Shown here piece after piece: positions 1 through 8,779 of a DNA stretch of 64,000 nucleotides (within the stretch, counting starts at the first letter, position 1; the number at the start of each line of letters is the position of its first letter). The position numbers were made by a program, and so were the translations under genes. Under the pieces are notes generated by a model. It did not search any database. It had not been told where the DNA came from and worked only from the letters and a program-made list of their open reading frames with translations. Source of the DNA: Microbacterium aurantiacum (GTDB lineage: Bacteria > Actinomycetota > Actinomycetes > Actinomycetales > Microbacteriaceae); NCBI RefSeq assembly GCF_021654035.1, contig NZ_JAJPDW010000006.1, positions 103,322 to 167,321 of the forward strand, written 5' to 3'.

Positions 1-2217
1 CGCTTCCATCCCGTCTTCACCGCGCACCCCACCGAGGCCCGTCGCCGGGCGGTGTCCTCCAGCATCCGGCGTCTGGCGAGCCTGCTCGACGAGCACGAGA
101 CCTCGCGGCGCAACGGCGCCGATGAGCGTCGCGCCGAGCGGCGGATGCTGGAAGAGGTGGACACGCTGTGGCGTACGGCCCCGCTCCGTCCGGAGAAGCC
201 GTCCCCGACCGACGAGGTGCGCGCGGTGATGGCGGTCTTCGACGAGACCCTGTACACGGCGATCCCGCACGTCTACCGACGCGTCGACGACGCACTGCAG
301 GGTCCCGGTGCGGGCAACCGCGCGCCGGTCGTGAAGCCGTTCGTCCGCATCGGCTCGTGGGTCGGCGGCGATCGCGACGGGAATCCCTTCGTCACGGCGT
401 CGGTGACCCGCAAGGCCGCGAAGATCGCGAGCGAGCACGTCCTGATCGGTCTCGAGCGGACCGCGGAGCGGATCGGGCGGGGCCTGACGCTGGATGCCGC
501 CTCCACTCCGCCGAGCGAGGCTCTGCTCGCGCTCGGACGGCGCCTCGCCGCCGCGGACGAGGAAGCCGCCGGCGAGATCGCCCAGCGCTCGCCCAACGAG
601 CCCTACCGCCGCATCGTCCTCCTCATCGCGAGGAAGCTCGCCGCGACCCGGGCCCGCGATGCGGATCTCGCGTACCGCGATCCCGAGCACCTCGTCGCCG
701 ATCTCCGGGTCATCCAGGATTCCCTGGTCCAGGCCGGAGCCGCCCGACAGGCCTACGGACACCTGCAGCAGCTGCTGTGGCAGGTGGAGACCTACGGATT
801 CCACCTCGCCGAGCTGGAGGTCCGCCAGCACTCGGCGGTCCACGCCCGGGTCCTCGCGGAGCTCGAGGCCGGGGGCGAGCGCAGCGAACTCGCCGATGAG
901 GTCCTCGACGTCTTCCGCTCCGTGGCATTCCTCCAGGAGCGCTACGGACCCCGCGCGGCCGGACGCTACATCGTGTCGTTCACGCAGTCGGCCGAGGACC
1001 TCGCCGCCGTGCACCGCCTCGCGCGTTTCGCCGTCGGCCCCGAGGGGACGCCGCCGGTGCTGGATGTCATCCCCCTGTTCGAGACGTTCGCCGACCTGCA
1101 GGCGGCCCCGGGGATCCTCGCCGAGATCGTCGAGCACCCCGAGTTCGCCTCGCGCCTGGAGGCGACGGGGCGACGACTGGAAGTCATGCTGGGGTACTCC
1201 GACTCGTCGAAGGACGTCGGCCCCGTCGCGGCGAACCTCGCGCTTTATCAGGCGCAGGCGGCGATCTCCGCGTGGGCGCGGGAGAGCGGCATCGAACTCA
1301 CCCTCTTCCACGGCCGCGGCGGTGCGCTCGGACGCGGCGGCGGCCCGGCCAACTCCGCGATCCTCGCCCAGCCCCCGCATTCCGTGGACGGGCGGTTCAA
1401 GCTCACCGAGCAGGGCGAGGTCATCTTCGCCCGGTACGGCGACCCCGCGATCGCGATGCGTCACATCGACCAGGTCGCCGCGGCGATCCTGACGGCGTCC
1501 GCGCCGTCGAACGAGGAACGAAACCGCGCCGCGGCCGACAAGTACGCCGAGGTCGCCGCGACCATGGACGTCGCCTCGCGCGAGCGCTTCTTCTCGCTCG
1601 TCAAGGCCCCGGGCTTCGCCCCGTGGTTCGCGCGCGTCACCCCCATGGAGGAGATCGGCCTGTTGGCCCTCGGCTCGCGCCCGGCCCGTCGCGGTCTGTC
1701 GGTGGAGTCGCTCGCCGATCTGCGCGCCATCCCGTGGGTCTTCGCCTGGACGCAGGCACGCATCAACCTGGCCGGGTGGTTCGGCCTGGGCTCCGCCCTG
1801 GACGCCGTGGGAGACGAGGGTCTTCTGCAGCGCGCCTACGCGGAGTGGCCGCTGTTCCGCACGATGGTCGACAACGTCGCGATGAGCCTGGCGAAGACGG
1901 ATGACCGCATCGCCCGGCAGTACCTCGATCTGGGAGACCGCGACGATCTCGCCGAGCTCGTGCGCTCGGAGATGGTGCTGACGCGCGAATGGGTGATCCG
2001 TGTCACCGGCGGGACGGAGCTGCTGGCGGGTAAGCCCGTGCTCCAGCGCGCCGTGAAGATGCGCAGTCCCTACGTCGACGCCCTCTCGCTCCTCCAGCTG
2101 CGGGCCCTGCGGGCGCTCCGCGCCGCGGACGAGGGAGCCCCGGTGGATCCGGAGCAGCAGCGTCTGCTGCTCCTGTCCGTCTCGGGGGTCGCGGCGGGTC
2201 TGCAGAACACCGGCTGA
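1..2217 (+). CDS. ppc: Phosphoenolpyruvate carboxylase, 5'-truncated by the window edge
   Basis: PEP carboxylase adds bicarbonate to PEP to give oxaloacetate, an anaplerotic cytosolic reaction. The reading frame is open from base 1 and its first codons read FHPVFTAHPTEA, the N-terminal catalytic-histidine signature, so the gene starts upstream of the window. The visible 738 residues contain GSWVGGDRDGNP near residue 117, LGYSDSSKD near 397 and the glycine-rich FHGRGGALGRGGG near 436, all hallmark PEPC motifs. The protein ends in the family-typical QNTG. Full-length bacterial enzymes are about 880-930 residues, so roughly 150-180 N-terminal residues are missing. It converges on the gene at 2242, with both stop codons lying in one hairpin. 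Confidence 0.97.
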   Translation, partial: RFHPVFTAHPTEARRRAVSSSIRRLASLLDEHETSRRNGADERRAERRMLEEVDTLWRTAPLRPEKPSPTDEVRAVMAVFDETLYTAIPHVYRRVDDALQGPGAGNRAPVVKPFVRIGSWVGGDRDGNPFVTASVTRKAAKIASEHVLIGLERTAERIGRGLTLDAASTPPSEALLALGRRLAAADEEAAGEIAQRSPNEPYRRIVLLIARKLAATRARDADLAYRDPEHLVADLRVIQDSLVQAGAARQAYGHLQQLLWQVETYGFHLAELEVRQHSAVHARVLAELEAGGERSELADEVLDVFRSVAFLQERYGPRAAGRYIVSFTQSAEDLAAVHRLARFAVGPEGTPPVLDVIPLFETFADLQAAPGILAEIVEHPEFASRLEATGRRLEVMLGYSDSSKDVGPVAANLALYQAQAAISAWARESGIELTLFHGRGGALGRGGGPANSAILAQPPHSVDGRFKLTEQGEVIFARYGDPAIAMRHIDQVAAAILTASAPSNEERNRAAADKYAEVAATMDVASRERFFSLVKAPGFAPWFARVTPMEEIGLLALGSRPARRGLSVESLADLRAIPWVFAWTQARINLAGWFGLGSALDAVGDEGLLQRAYAEWPLFRTMVDNVAMSLAKTDDRIARQYLDLGDRDDLAELVRSEMVLTREWVIRVTGGTELLAGKPVLQRAVKMRSPYVDALSLLQLRALRALRAADEGAPVDPEQQRLLLLSVSGVAAGLQNTG

Positions 2218-2248
2218 GCCGGTCGGCCGTTCCGCGCCGGCTCAGCCG
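2211..2248. terminator. Hairpin carrying both convergent stop codons
   Basis: A perfect 12-bp inverted repeat (2211-2222 with 2237-2248, 14-nt loop) spans the end of ppc and the end of the minus-strand hexapeptide gene. Each arm contains one gene's TGA. There is no T-tract, so intrinsic bidirectional termination is an inference from position and stem strength. Confidence 0.6.
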
Positions 2249-2841
2249 AGCGGTCGGTCGTCGGCGTGCCGGGCGAGGCTCCGTCCGTAACGCTCGGTCA
2301 GCTGCACCATCAGATCCGGCGTCTGGCGATCCAGACCGAACACGTAGCCGGGGAAGTCGAGTTCGCGCTGTGCCGCCTCGATCTCCTCGTGACGCTCGGC
2401 GGGGAGGATCCGCATCGGCGCACCGACGGCCACCCAGCCGATCGGCACCACCGTTTCGGGCGGGAGCGTGGTGCGCAGGTGGACGATCGCTCCGATGCGC
2501 ACGTCGCTGCGCGCCCCGATGTGCGCACCGTTGAAGACCCGCGTCCCGGTGGCGAGGAACACCTCGTCCTCGATCGTCGCCCCCGAGACGCTCGCGAGCG
2601 GTCCGATCAGCACGTGGTCGCCGATGTGGACCGGGTTGGTCGCCGTGGAGCGGATCAGCGCATTCTCCATCACGATCACGTGCGAACCGAGGGTGAGTGC
2701 GCCGCCCTCCGCCGTGATGACCGCACCGTGCAGGATCTGACAGTCGGGTCCGATCACGACGTCGCCGCTGATCACCGCGGACGGCGCCACGACGGCGTCG
2801 GGATGGATCCGGGGCTCGGCCCCGAGGTGTGCGAACTGCAT
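2242..2841 (-). CDS. Hexapeptide-repeat (left-handed beta-helix) protein, gamma-carbonic-anhydrase/acyltransferase-like
   Basis: This 199-residue protein carries successive hexapeptide repeats through residues 10-140 (for example IHPDAVV, VIGPDC, VHIGDHVLIG), typical of trimeric left-handed beta-helix proteins of the gamma-carbonic anhydrase and acetyltransferase superfamily. The open frame extends upstream to 2946, but that part overlaps mfd. I chose ATG 2841 because a GAGGAGGGGA ribosome-binding site precedes it and conserved residues begin there. The substrate cannot be told from sequence; it may be an acyltransferase or a carbonic anhydrase-like protein. It lies 31 nt downstream of mfd on the same strand and may be cotranscribed with it. 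Confidence 0.8.
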   Translation of the reverse strand: MQFAHLGAEPRIHPDAVVAPSAVISGDVVIGPDCQILHGAVITAEGGALTLGSHVIVMENALIRSTATNPVHIGDHVLIGPLASVSGATIEDEVFLATGTRVFNGAHIGARSDVRIGAIVHLRTTLPPETVVPIGWVAVGAPMRILPAERHEEIEAAQRELDFPGYVFGLDRQTPDLMVQLTERYGRSLARHADDRPLG

Positions 2842-2872
2842 CGTCCCCTCCTCGTTCCCCGACAGCGTACGC

Positions 2873-5800
2873 CTACCCCGCGGTCTGCTCCGGCTCCGGC
2901 CACAGCTGATCCAGAAGCTGCGCCACCCACGCCACCAGCGCCGCATCCGTGAGGATCGCGCCGTCCGCGGTCGGCAGCGGCACCACGAGCGCGTCGCCCC
3001 CGGCGAGGAGCTTCGCCTTCGGGTACAGGCGCTGCAGGCGCACGCGCATCGAATCGGGGAGGTTCGCGGGCGCGATCCGGAGGTTCGGGCCCATCGCCAC
3101 GACGTCGGCGAGCTGGGCGCGCGCGGCCCGTCGGCGCAGGTGGGCGATCGAGAAGAGCCCCTCGACCTCCTCCGGCGGTGCGCCGTAGCGGTCGGCGAGT
3201 TCCTCGCGGACGAGGGCGATCGCGCCCTCCTTCGCGGTGGCCGACGCCGCGGCGGAGAGCTTCTGGTAGGCCTCGAGGCGGAGCCGCTCGCTGTCGATGT
3301 ACGAGTCGGGGATGCGCGCCTCGACGGGGAGCTCCAGGCGCAGCTCGGCGGGCCCCTCGGTCTCCTCGCCGCGGAAGGTCGCGACGGCTTCGCCGATCAT
3401 GCGCAGGTAGAGGTCGAAGCCGACCCCCGCGATGTGACCGGCCTGCTCGGCGCCGAGGAGGTTTCCCGCTCCGCGGATCTCGAGGTCCTTGAGCGCGACC
3501 TGCATCCCGGAACCGAGGTCGTTGTTGACGGCGATCGTCTCCAACCGATCGGCCGCCGTCTCGGACAGCGGCTTCTGATCGTCGTAGAGGAAGTAGGCGT
3601 AGGCGCGTTCGCGCGCGCGCCCGACGCGACCTCGAAGCTGGTGGAGCTGGCTGAGTCCGTACTTATCGGCGCGGTCGATGATGATCGTGTTCGCGTTGGC
3701 GATGTCCAGACCCGTCTCGATGATGGTCGTCGAGACGAGGACGTCGGCCTTGCGCTCCCAGAAGTCGTCCACCACCTGTTCGAGCTGATGCTCGCCCATC
3801 TGCCCGTGCGCCACGGCGATGCGTGCCTCCGGTACGAGCTCGGCCAGATCGGCCGCCACCCGCTGGATCGACTGAACGCGGTTGTGCACGTAGAACACCT
3901 GCCCCTCGCGCAGGAGCTCCCGTCGGATCGCCGCGGCGATCTGCTTGTCGTTGCGCGCTCCGACGTAAGACAGGATCGGATGCCGGTCCTCCGGAGGGGT
4001 CGCGAGCGTGGACATCTCCCGGATGCCGGTGACGGCCATCTCCAGGGTCCGGGGGATCGGCGTCGCGCTCATCGCGAGGATGTCGACGTTGGTCTTCAGC
4101 TTCTTCAGGGCATCCTTGTGCTCGACGCCGAACCGCTGCTCCTCGTCGATGATCATCAGTCCGAGATCCTTGAAGACCACCTGCTCGGTGAGGATGCGGT
4201 GGGTGCCGATGACCATGTCGATCGTGCCGTCGGCAAGGCCCGCGACGATCTCCGTGGCCTGCTTGTCGGTCTGGAAGCGCGACAGCGCCCGGACCTTCAC
4301 GGGGAATCCGGCGAAGCGCTCGGTGAAGGTCTCGGTGTGCTGCTTGACCAGAAGCGTGGTGGGCACGAGCATCGCGACCTGTTTGCCGTCCTGGATGGCC
4401 TTGAAGGCCGCGCGCACGGCCACCTCGGTCTTGCCGAACCCGACGTCTCCGGAGAGCAGGCGGTCCATCGGGACCGGCTTCTCCATGTCGGCTTTGATCT
4501 CGTCGATCGTCTGGAGCTGATCGGGGGTCTCGGCGAAGGGGAAGGCCTCCTCCAGCTCCCGCTGCCAGGGCGTGTCTGGTCCGAACGCGTGACCCTTGGC
4601 CGACATCCGCGCCGAGTACAGCTTCACCAGCTCGACCGCGATGTCGCGGACGGCCCGGCGCGCCTTGCCCTTCGCGGCGGCCCAATCGCTGCCGCCCATC
4701 TTCGACAGCGTCGGCGCCTCTCCCCCGACGTAGCGCGAGAGGAGGTCCAGCTGGTCGGTGGGCACGAAGAGACGGTCCCCCGGGTAGCCGCGCTTGGACG
4801 GCGCGTACTCCAGCACGAGGTACTCGCGCGTCGTCTTCACCGCGTTGCGCCCCCCGGAGGAGACCTCCCGCTGAGTGAGCTCGATGAAGCGGCCGATACC
4901 GTGGGTGGCGTGGACGACGATGTCGCCGGGCTTCAGCTGCAACGGGTCGACGACGTTCTTCCGCCGCGATGCGAGCTTCTTCACCACCCGCTGGTCGCCG
5001 CCGATGGTCCGCCCGTAGAACTCCGACTCGGTGAGGACCGCCAGGCGCGCGTCGGCGACTTCGAAGCCACGCTCGAGTTCGGTCACGACCGCGTGGACGA
5101 CCCCCGGCTCCGGGAGCTCGGCGAGATCGGACACCACGCGCGCGGCCGTGCCGTGCTCGGCCAGGACGTCGCGGGCGCGCTCGACGAGCCCCGCGCCGGA
5201 GGCGGCCACCACGACCCGCCAGCCGTCGGCGAGGAGCCCCGCGACGTGCTCGATCGCGCCGTCGACGTTGCCGTGGAAGGAGGGCACCGGAGCACCGAGC
5301 ACACGGATGGTCGCCGACCGCTCCAGCGCGACGTCGATGTCGATGTCGATGAGACCCTCCGCGAGGGCATCCGCCGCTCCGGAATCGAAGGTGCTGAGGG
5401 TCCACCACACGTCCCCGCGCTCCGCGGCGGCGGCACGGAGAGCGGGAAGGGAGAGGAAATCGCCCGCTCCGAGATCGACCGGCGTCTTGGCCCCTGCCGT
5501 CGCCGCGCTCCATGCCGCATCGAGGAACTCGCGGTTCGTGTCGCTGAGCGTGATCGCCCGGGTGATGGCGCGCTCCGGCTCGACCAGCACGACCGCGGCC
5601 CGTTCGGGCAGATAGTCCGCGAGGCTCACCAGTCGATCGGCGACCGCGGGCAGGAGCGACTCCATGCCCTCCACGGGAATGCCCTCGGACATCTTCTCCA
5701 GCATCGACCGCAGGCCCGGGAACGACTCCGTCAGCCCCGCCGCGCGCTCGCGCACGGCGTCGGTGAGCAGCAGTTCGCGGCTGGCGATGAGGGAGACCTC

Positions 5801-6478
5801 CGCGATCTCCCCGGGGAGGGAGCGCTGGTCGGCCACGGAGAACGCGCGGATCTGATCGACCTCGTCGCCGAAGAACTCCACGCGGAAGGGGTGTGCCGCC
5901 GTCGGCGGGAAGACGTCGAGGATTCCACCGCGCACGGCGAACTCGCCCCGGCGGGACACCATGTCCACGCGGTGGTACGCGAGTGTCACCAGCTCGCGCG
6001 CCACGTCGGCGAGATCGTGGGCGCGGCTCCCCGCCGTCAGCACCACGGGGCGGATGTCGGTGAGCCCGGCGGCCAGCGGCTGGACCGCGGCCCGCACGGA
6101 GGCGGTGATCACCAGCGGCGTGGTCCCGGACCACTCCGCGATCCGCCCGAGGGCCTCCAGGCGCCGGCCCACGATCTCGGCACTCGGGCTCAGCCGCTCG
6201 TGCGGGAGGGTCTCCCACGCGGGGAAGTGCAGCATCTCGGCGCCGGGCACGAGGGAGCGCAGCGCCGGACCGAAGGATTCCGCGCGGCGCCCGGTGGGCG
6301 CGATGACGAGGACGACGGGCGGGTGTCCCGCCGCACGTCGTCGTTCGAGGAGAGCGGCGACGAGGGGGGCGTCCAGGCCTTCGACGAGCGAGAAATCGGC
6401 GTCGACGGATGCCGCGGCGACGGCATCCCGAAACGATTCGGCCTGTTCGAGGGCGCGGAGGATCCCGGGAACTGTCAC
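2873..6478 (-). CDS. mfd: Transcription-repair coupling factor
   Basis: Mfd is a cytosolic DNA translocase that removes RNA polymerase stalled at lesions and recruits the UvrABC excision system. At 1201 residues it has the normal family length. An N-terminal UvrB-like region is followed by a CarD/RNA-polymerase-interaction domain (KPGDIVVHATHGIGRF near residue 520), then helicase domains with the Walker A motif SGDVGFGKTE, the DEEQ box (MIIDEEQRFG), SATPIPRTLEM, and the translocation region GRVGRARERAYAYF. A C-terminal TRCF domain follows. The start is GTG at 6478. On the coding strand TAGACT lies 7 nt before it, consistent with leaderless transcription. Long open frames on the opposite strand are GC-driven shadows. 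Confidence 0.98.
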   Translation of the reverse strand: MTVPGILRALEQAESFRDAVAAASVDADFSLVEGLDAPLVAALLERRRAAGHPPVVLVIAPTGRRAESFGPALRSLVPGAEMLHFPAWETLPHERLSPSAEIVGRRLEALGRIAEWSGTTPLVITASVRAAVQPLAAGLTDIRPVVLTAGSRAHDLADVARELVTLAYHRVDMVSRRGEFAVRGGILDVFPPTAAHPFRVEFFGDEVDQIRAFSVADQRSLPGEIAEVSLIASRELLLTDAVRERAAGLTESFPGLRSMLEKMSEGIPVEGMESLLPAVADRLVSLADYLPERAAVVLVEPERAITRAITLSDTNREFLDAAWSAATAGAKTPVDLGAGDFLSLPALRAAAAERGDVWWTLSTFDSGAADALAEGLIDIDIDVALERSATIRVLGAPVPSFHGNVDGAIEHVAGLLADGWRVVVAASGAGLVERARDVLAEHGTAARVVSDLAELPEPGVVHAVVTELERGFEVADARLAVLTESEFYGRTIGGDQRVVKKLASRRKNVVDPLQLKPGDIVVHATHGIGRFIELTQREVSSGGRNAVKTTREYLVLEYAPSKRGYPGDRLFVPTDQLDLLSRYVGGEAPTLSKMGGSDWAAAKGKARRAVRDIAVELVKLYSARMSAKGHAFGPDTPWQRELEEAFPFAETPDQLQTIDEIKADMEKPVPMDRLLSGDVGFGKTEVAVRAAFKAIQDGKQVAMLVPTTLLVKQHTETFTERFAGFPVKVRALSRFQTDKQATEIVAGLADGTIDMVIGTHRILTEQVVFKDLGLMIIDEEQRFGVEHKDALKKLKTNVDILAMSATPIPRTLEMAVTGIREMSTLATPPEDRHPILSYVGARNDKQIAAAIRRELLREGQVFYVHNRVQSIQRVAADLAELVPEARIAVAHGQMGEHQLEQVVDDFWERKADVLVSTTIIETGLDIANANTIIIDRADKYGLSQLHQLRGRVGRARERAYAYFLYDDQKPLSETAADRLETIAVNNDLGSGMQVALKDLEIRGAGNLLGAEQAGHIAGVGFDLYLRMIGEAVATFRGEETEGPAELRLELPVEARIPDSYIDSERLRLEAYQKLSAAASATAKEGAIALVREELADRYGAPPEEVEGLFSIAHLRRRAARAQLADVVAMGPNLRIAPANLPDSMRVRLQRLYPKAKLLAGGDALVVPLPTADGAILTDAALVAWVAQLLDQLWPEPEQTAG

Positions 6479-6515
6479 CGCAGAAGTCTACGGGGCCGCG
6501 CCTAGGATGAGAGCC
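6479..6515. promoter_or_regulatory. Divergent leaderless-type promoter between mfd and a membrane-protein gene
   Basis: Only 37 bp separate two divergent GTG starts. A -10-like TAGACT (minus strand, 6485-6490) sits 6 nt before mfd and TAGGAT (6503-6508) sits 7 nt before the plus-strand gene. The -35 regions must overlap the opposing unit. Leaderless expression is inferred from TAnnnT spacing, a known actinobacterial pattern. Confidence 0.55.
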
Positions 6516-7091
6516 GTGAGCGACCAGATCCCCTCTCCCCCGCCCGGACCGACGCCCGCACCCTCGGGCGCGGACGCGGGGGGCGGGCGGTACGCACCGC
6601 CCCCCGGGTACGCGCTCGCCCCGGCACCGGTCGCTCCCTACGGCAATCCGCTGCGTCCGTCCGACTCCCCGTACGGCGTGCCCGTCGCCGGCCCGCCGCC
6701 CGCGGCCGCCGCGACGCTCGGCATCATCGCCTTCGTGCTCTCCCTCGTCGCCGCCGTCGGCACCTCGATCGTGGCGGCCGTCGCCGCGTACCGGGTCGGT
6801 CTCGGCGCCGGACGCCGCCTCTTCGACGACGCGATGGTCGGTTCCTTCGACTGGTCCTTCCTCGCACCCGTGCGCGGGGACGTGCTGTGGACGGAGATCG
6901 CCTTCTGGACCGGCACGGCGCTCGGTATCTGGGCCCTTGTGCAGGGCATCATCGCCATCGTGAAGCGGCGAGGACGGGGCTTCGGCATCGCCGCCGTCGT
7001 CATCGCCTGCCTCGGTCCCGTGGTCTTCGGAGTCGTCGTGCAGAGCCTCCTCGCCGCCGGGCTGGCGGCGGGCACGGGCCTGACCGGCTGA
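6516..7091 (+). CDS. Small proline-rich membrane protein, DUF4190-like
   Basis: The protein has 191 residues. Residues 1-65 are a disordered proline/glycine-rich cytosolic segment (for example PPGYALAPAPVAPYG). The remainder has four likely hydrophobic segments, near residues 66-92, 125-145, 150-160 and 165-188, with a KRRGRG charged loop between the last two. This is the arrangement seen in actinobacterial DUF4190-type proteins of unknown function. GTG 6516 was chosen because TAGGAT lies 7 nt upstream; an in-frame ATG at 6507 is a less likely alternative. It converges with pth. No function can be assigned. Confidence 0.7.
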   Translation: MSDQIPSPPPGPTPAPSGADAGGGRYAPPPGYALAPAPVAPYGNPLRPSDSPYGVPVAGPPPAAAATLGIIAFVLSLVAAVGTSIVAAVAAYRVGLGAGRRLFDDAMVGSFDWSFLAPVRGDVLWTEIAFWTGTALGIWALVQGIIAIVKRRGRGFGIAAVVIACLGPVVFGVVVQSLLAAGLAAGTGLTG

Positions 7092-7112
7092 CCTTACCGC
7101 GGCGCGATCTCG

Positions 7113-7700
7113 TCAGGGACGCGGCGCGTGATGCTTCTGCTGCGCGGCCACCAGACCCGCATCCACGATGTCCTCGACGGCGTCGGCGGCTTCGGAGACG
7201 TGCAGCGGCAGGTTCGCGCGCTCGGCGGCGGAGAACGGGTCCAGCACCCAGTCGGCGGGGTCCTGGCGTCCCGGCGGGCGGCCGATTCCGACGCGCACGC
7301 GGACGAAGTCGGGGCTGCTGAGCGCCTTCGCCACATCGCGCACGCCGTTGTGTCCACCGTGCCCGCCGCCGGTCTTGAGCTTGAGCGTGTCGAACGGGAT
7401 GTCGAGCTCGTCGTGCACGACGATGGTCCGCTCCGGGCCCACGCCGTAGAAGCGCGCGAGCCCGGCGACCGGTCCGCCCGAGACGTTCATGAAGCTGTTG
7501 GGCTTGCCGAGGACGAGCTTCGCCGCACCAGGACGCAGCCAGGTCTCCGCGACCCGGGCACCGGCCTTGTGCGCGCGGAACGCCACACGGCGTCGCGCGG
7601 CGAGCTCATCGAGGACCATCTGGCCCACGTTGTGCCGGGTCGCCTCGTACCGCGGACCGGGATTGCCCAGTCCGATGACCAGCCAGGTCTCCGCCATCAC
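7113..7700 (-). CDS. pth: Peptidyl-tRNA hydrolase
   Basis: Pth cleaves peptidyl-tRNA released from stalled ribosomes and recycles the tRNA; it is essential in bacteria. The 195-residue product has the Pth signatures [17 protein letters not shown] (catalytic His at residue 23), [12 protein letters not shown], the catalytic Asp in VVHDELD, and GGGHGGHNG. The start is GTG 7700, or the ATG directly after it at 7697. It lies downstream of rplY on the same strand, a conserved neighbourhood in actinobacteria, with a strong hairpin between the two that may reduce read-through. The C-terminal tail ([10 protein letters not shown]) is non-conserved. Confidence 0.97.
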   Translation of the reverse strand: MMAETWLVIGLGNPGPRYEATRHNVGQMVLDELAARRRVAFRAHKAGARVAETWLRPGAAKLVLGKPNSFMNVSGGPVAGLARFYGVGPERTIVVHDELDIPFDTLKLKTGGGHGGHNGVRDVAKALSSPDFVRVRVGIGRPPGRQDPADWVLDPFSAAERANLPLHVSEAADAVEDIVDAGLVAAQQKHHAPRP

Positions 7701-7717
7701 CCACCCCCTCTACGCGA

Positions 7718-7750
7718 CGACCCGCCCGCGACGATGTCGGGGGCGGGTCG
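7718..7750 (-). terminator. Hairpin between rplY and pth
   Basis: A perfect 10-bp GC-rich stem (7718-7727 with 7741-7750, 13-nt loop) lies just downstream of the rplY stop. No T-run follows. It could terminate or attenuate transcription into pth. Confidence 0.5.
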
Positions 7751-7768
7751 CTGCGTGACGAAAAGTCC

Positions 7769-8407
7769 TTACTCGGACGCGCCTTCGGCCTCGGCCTCTT
7801 CGGCCTGCTCGGCGGCGACCTCGGCGTCAGCCTCGGCGATCTCCTCTTCGGCGGCGAGGGTGTCGACCGGGACCGAGACGGCGACGATGAGCGTCTCACC
7901 GTCGACGGCGAGGCTCGCGCCCTTCGGGAGCGTGAGGTCGGCGGCGGTGATGCGCGTGCCGTCCTCGAGCCCCTCGACGTCGACCTCGACGTTCTGCGGG
8001 ATGTGGGTGGCCTCCACCTCGAGGGCGATCGTCGCGGCGTCGAGGTTGGCGATGGTGCCGGGGAAGGGCTCGCCCACGACGACGACGGGGACGTCGACCT
8101 GGACCTTCTCGCCCTTCTTGACCACGAGCAGGTCGATGTGCTCGATGATCTGGTGCACCGGGTCCTTCTGCACGTCCTTGACGAGCGTGAGGTGCTGCGT
8201 GCCGTTGACGTCGAGCTCCAGCAGGGCGTTCGCGCGACGGATCAGCAGCGACACCTGGTGCCCGGGGAGGGCGACGTGCACGGGGTCGGTTCCGTGACCG
8301 TAGATGACGGCGGGGATCTTGCCGGCGGCGCGGAGGCGGCGGGCGAAGCCCTTTCCGAAGTTCTCGCGAAGCTCGGCGTGGACCTTGGTGTCGGTCTCAG
8401 TCGACAT
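7769..8407 (-). CDS. rplY: 50S ribosomal protein L25/general stress protein Ctc
   Basis: L25 binds 5S rRNA in the large ribosomal subunit. This is the longer Ctc form (212 residues) with the TL5 beta-barrel domain after the L25 domain. Visible features are LRENFGKGFARRLRAAGKIPAVIYGHG near residues 12-38, the conserved HLTLVKDVQKDPV segment, and a C-terminal acidic tail rich in Glu and Ala. ATG 8407 follows a GAGGAGAGAAC ribosome-binding site. The upstream region to 8604 is about 200 nt, with a likely -10 TAGAGT on the minus strand at 8599-8604, so this gene has a real 5' leader. Confidence 0.96.
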   Translation of the reverse strand: MSTETDTKVHAELRENFGKGFARRLRAAGKIPAVIYGHGTDPVHVALPGHQVSLLIRRANALLELDVNGTQHLTLVKDVQKDPVHQIIEHIDLLVVKKGEKVQVDVPVVVVGEPFPGTIANLDAATIALEVEATHIPQNVEVDVEGLEDGTRITAADLTLPKGASLAVDGETLIVAVSVPVDTLAAEEEIAEADAEVAAEQAEEAEAEGASE

Positions 8408-8598
8408 GTTCTCTCCTCACGGGCATGGCCCGTCTTGATCGAGGGCCCGCGCGTGCGGCCGGCCCAGGGGTCTGCGGGGATCTCTCGTCGCTCTCGCGCA
8501 CGTGAGGCACGCCGACAGCCTGCGCCACCCGCGTCGATCACGGTGACCGCACCCGCACCTGCGGGCGTCGGTCTCCCTCGCCGAGGATCCAAGGATCC

Positions 8599-8623
8599 AC
8601 TCTACCAGCGCCGCCGGTAGCAT
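8599..8623. promoter_or_regulatory. Divergent -10 elements for rplY and a small membrane-protein gene
   Basis: On the minus strand TAGAGT (8599-8604) faces rplY. On the plus strand TAGCAT (8618-8623) faces the small gene at 8657. The rest of the 249-bp gap (8408-8656) shows a CGGGC/GCCCG hairpin close to the rplY start and no other gene. Confidence 0.4.
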
Positions 8624-8656
8624 GGAGGACGCCCCCTAGCTCCCGGAGGAACACCC

Positions 8657-8779
8657 ATGGAATACGGATTCGCCTCGCACCTCGTCCTGTGGTCGATCGT
8701 CGCCCTCAGCGCGGTGGGACTCGTGGCCACGCTGGGAGCGTCGTGGGCGATGGTGAAGGGCGCGGCCTACAAGGACTGA
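8657..8779 (+). CDS. Hypothetical 40-residue membrane protein
   Basis: A short frame encodes 40 residues. It begins at an ATG preceded by CGGAGGA at ideal distance (8644-8650), with a -10-like TAGCAT at 8618-8623. Residues 10-32 (VLWSIVALSAVGLVATLGAS) form one transmembrane helix, followed by a short positively charged tail ending AAYKD. I do not recognise a family. The good ribosome-binding site, the promoter and the clean helix argue for a real gene. Its last 13 nt overlap the end of the convergent dehydrogenase gene. It could be a small regulatory membrane peptide; no function is claimed. Confidence 0.6.
   Translation: MEYGFASHLVLWSIVALSAVGLVATLGASWAMVKGAAYKD

Noticed and set aside
3140..6505. 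1121-codon open frame opposite mfd, and similar giants opposite hrpA (47635-52284) and metG/rsmI (44308-47895)
   Set aside because: High-GC third-position bias keeps antisense frames open. Their translations are low-complexity Arg/Gly/Asp-rich with no domain, while the other strand encodes complete known proteins.
7701..8656. Second small gene in the rplY upstream region
   Set aside because: Frames in the gap lack ribosome-binding sites and are rich in Arg/Gly. Only the 40-residue frame at 8657 has start signals.
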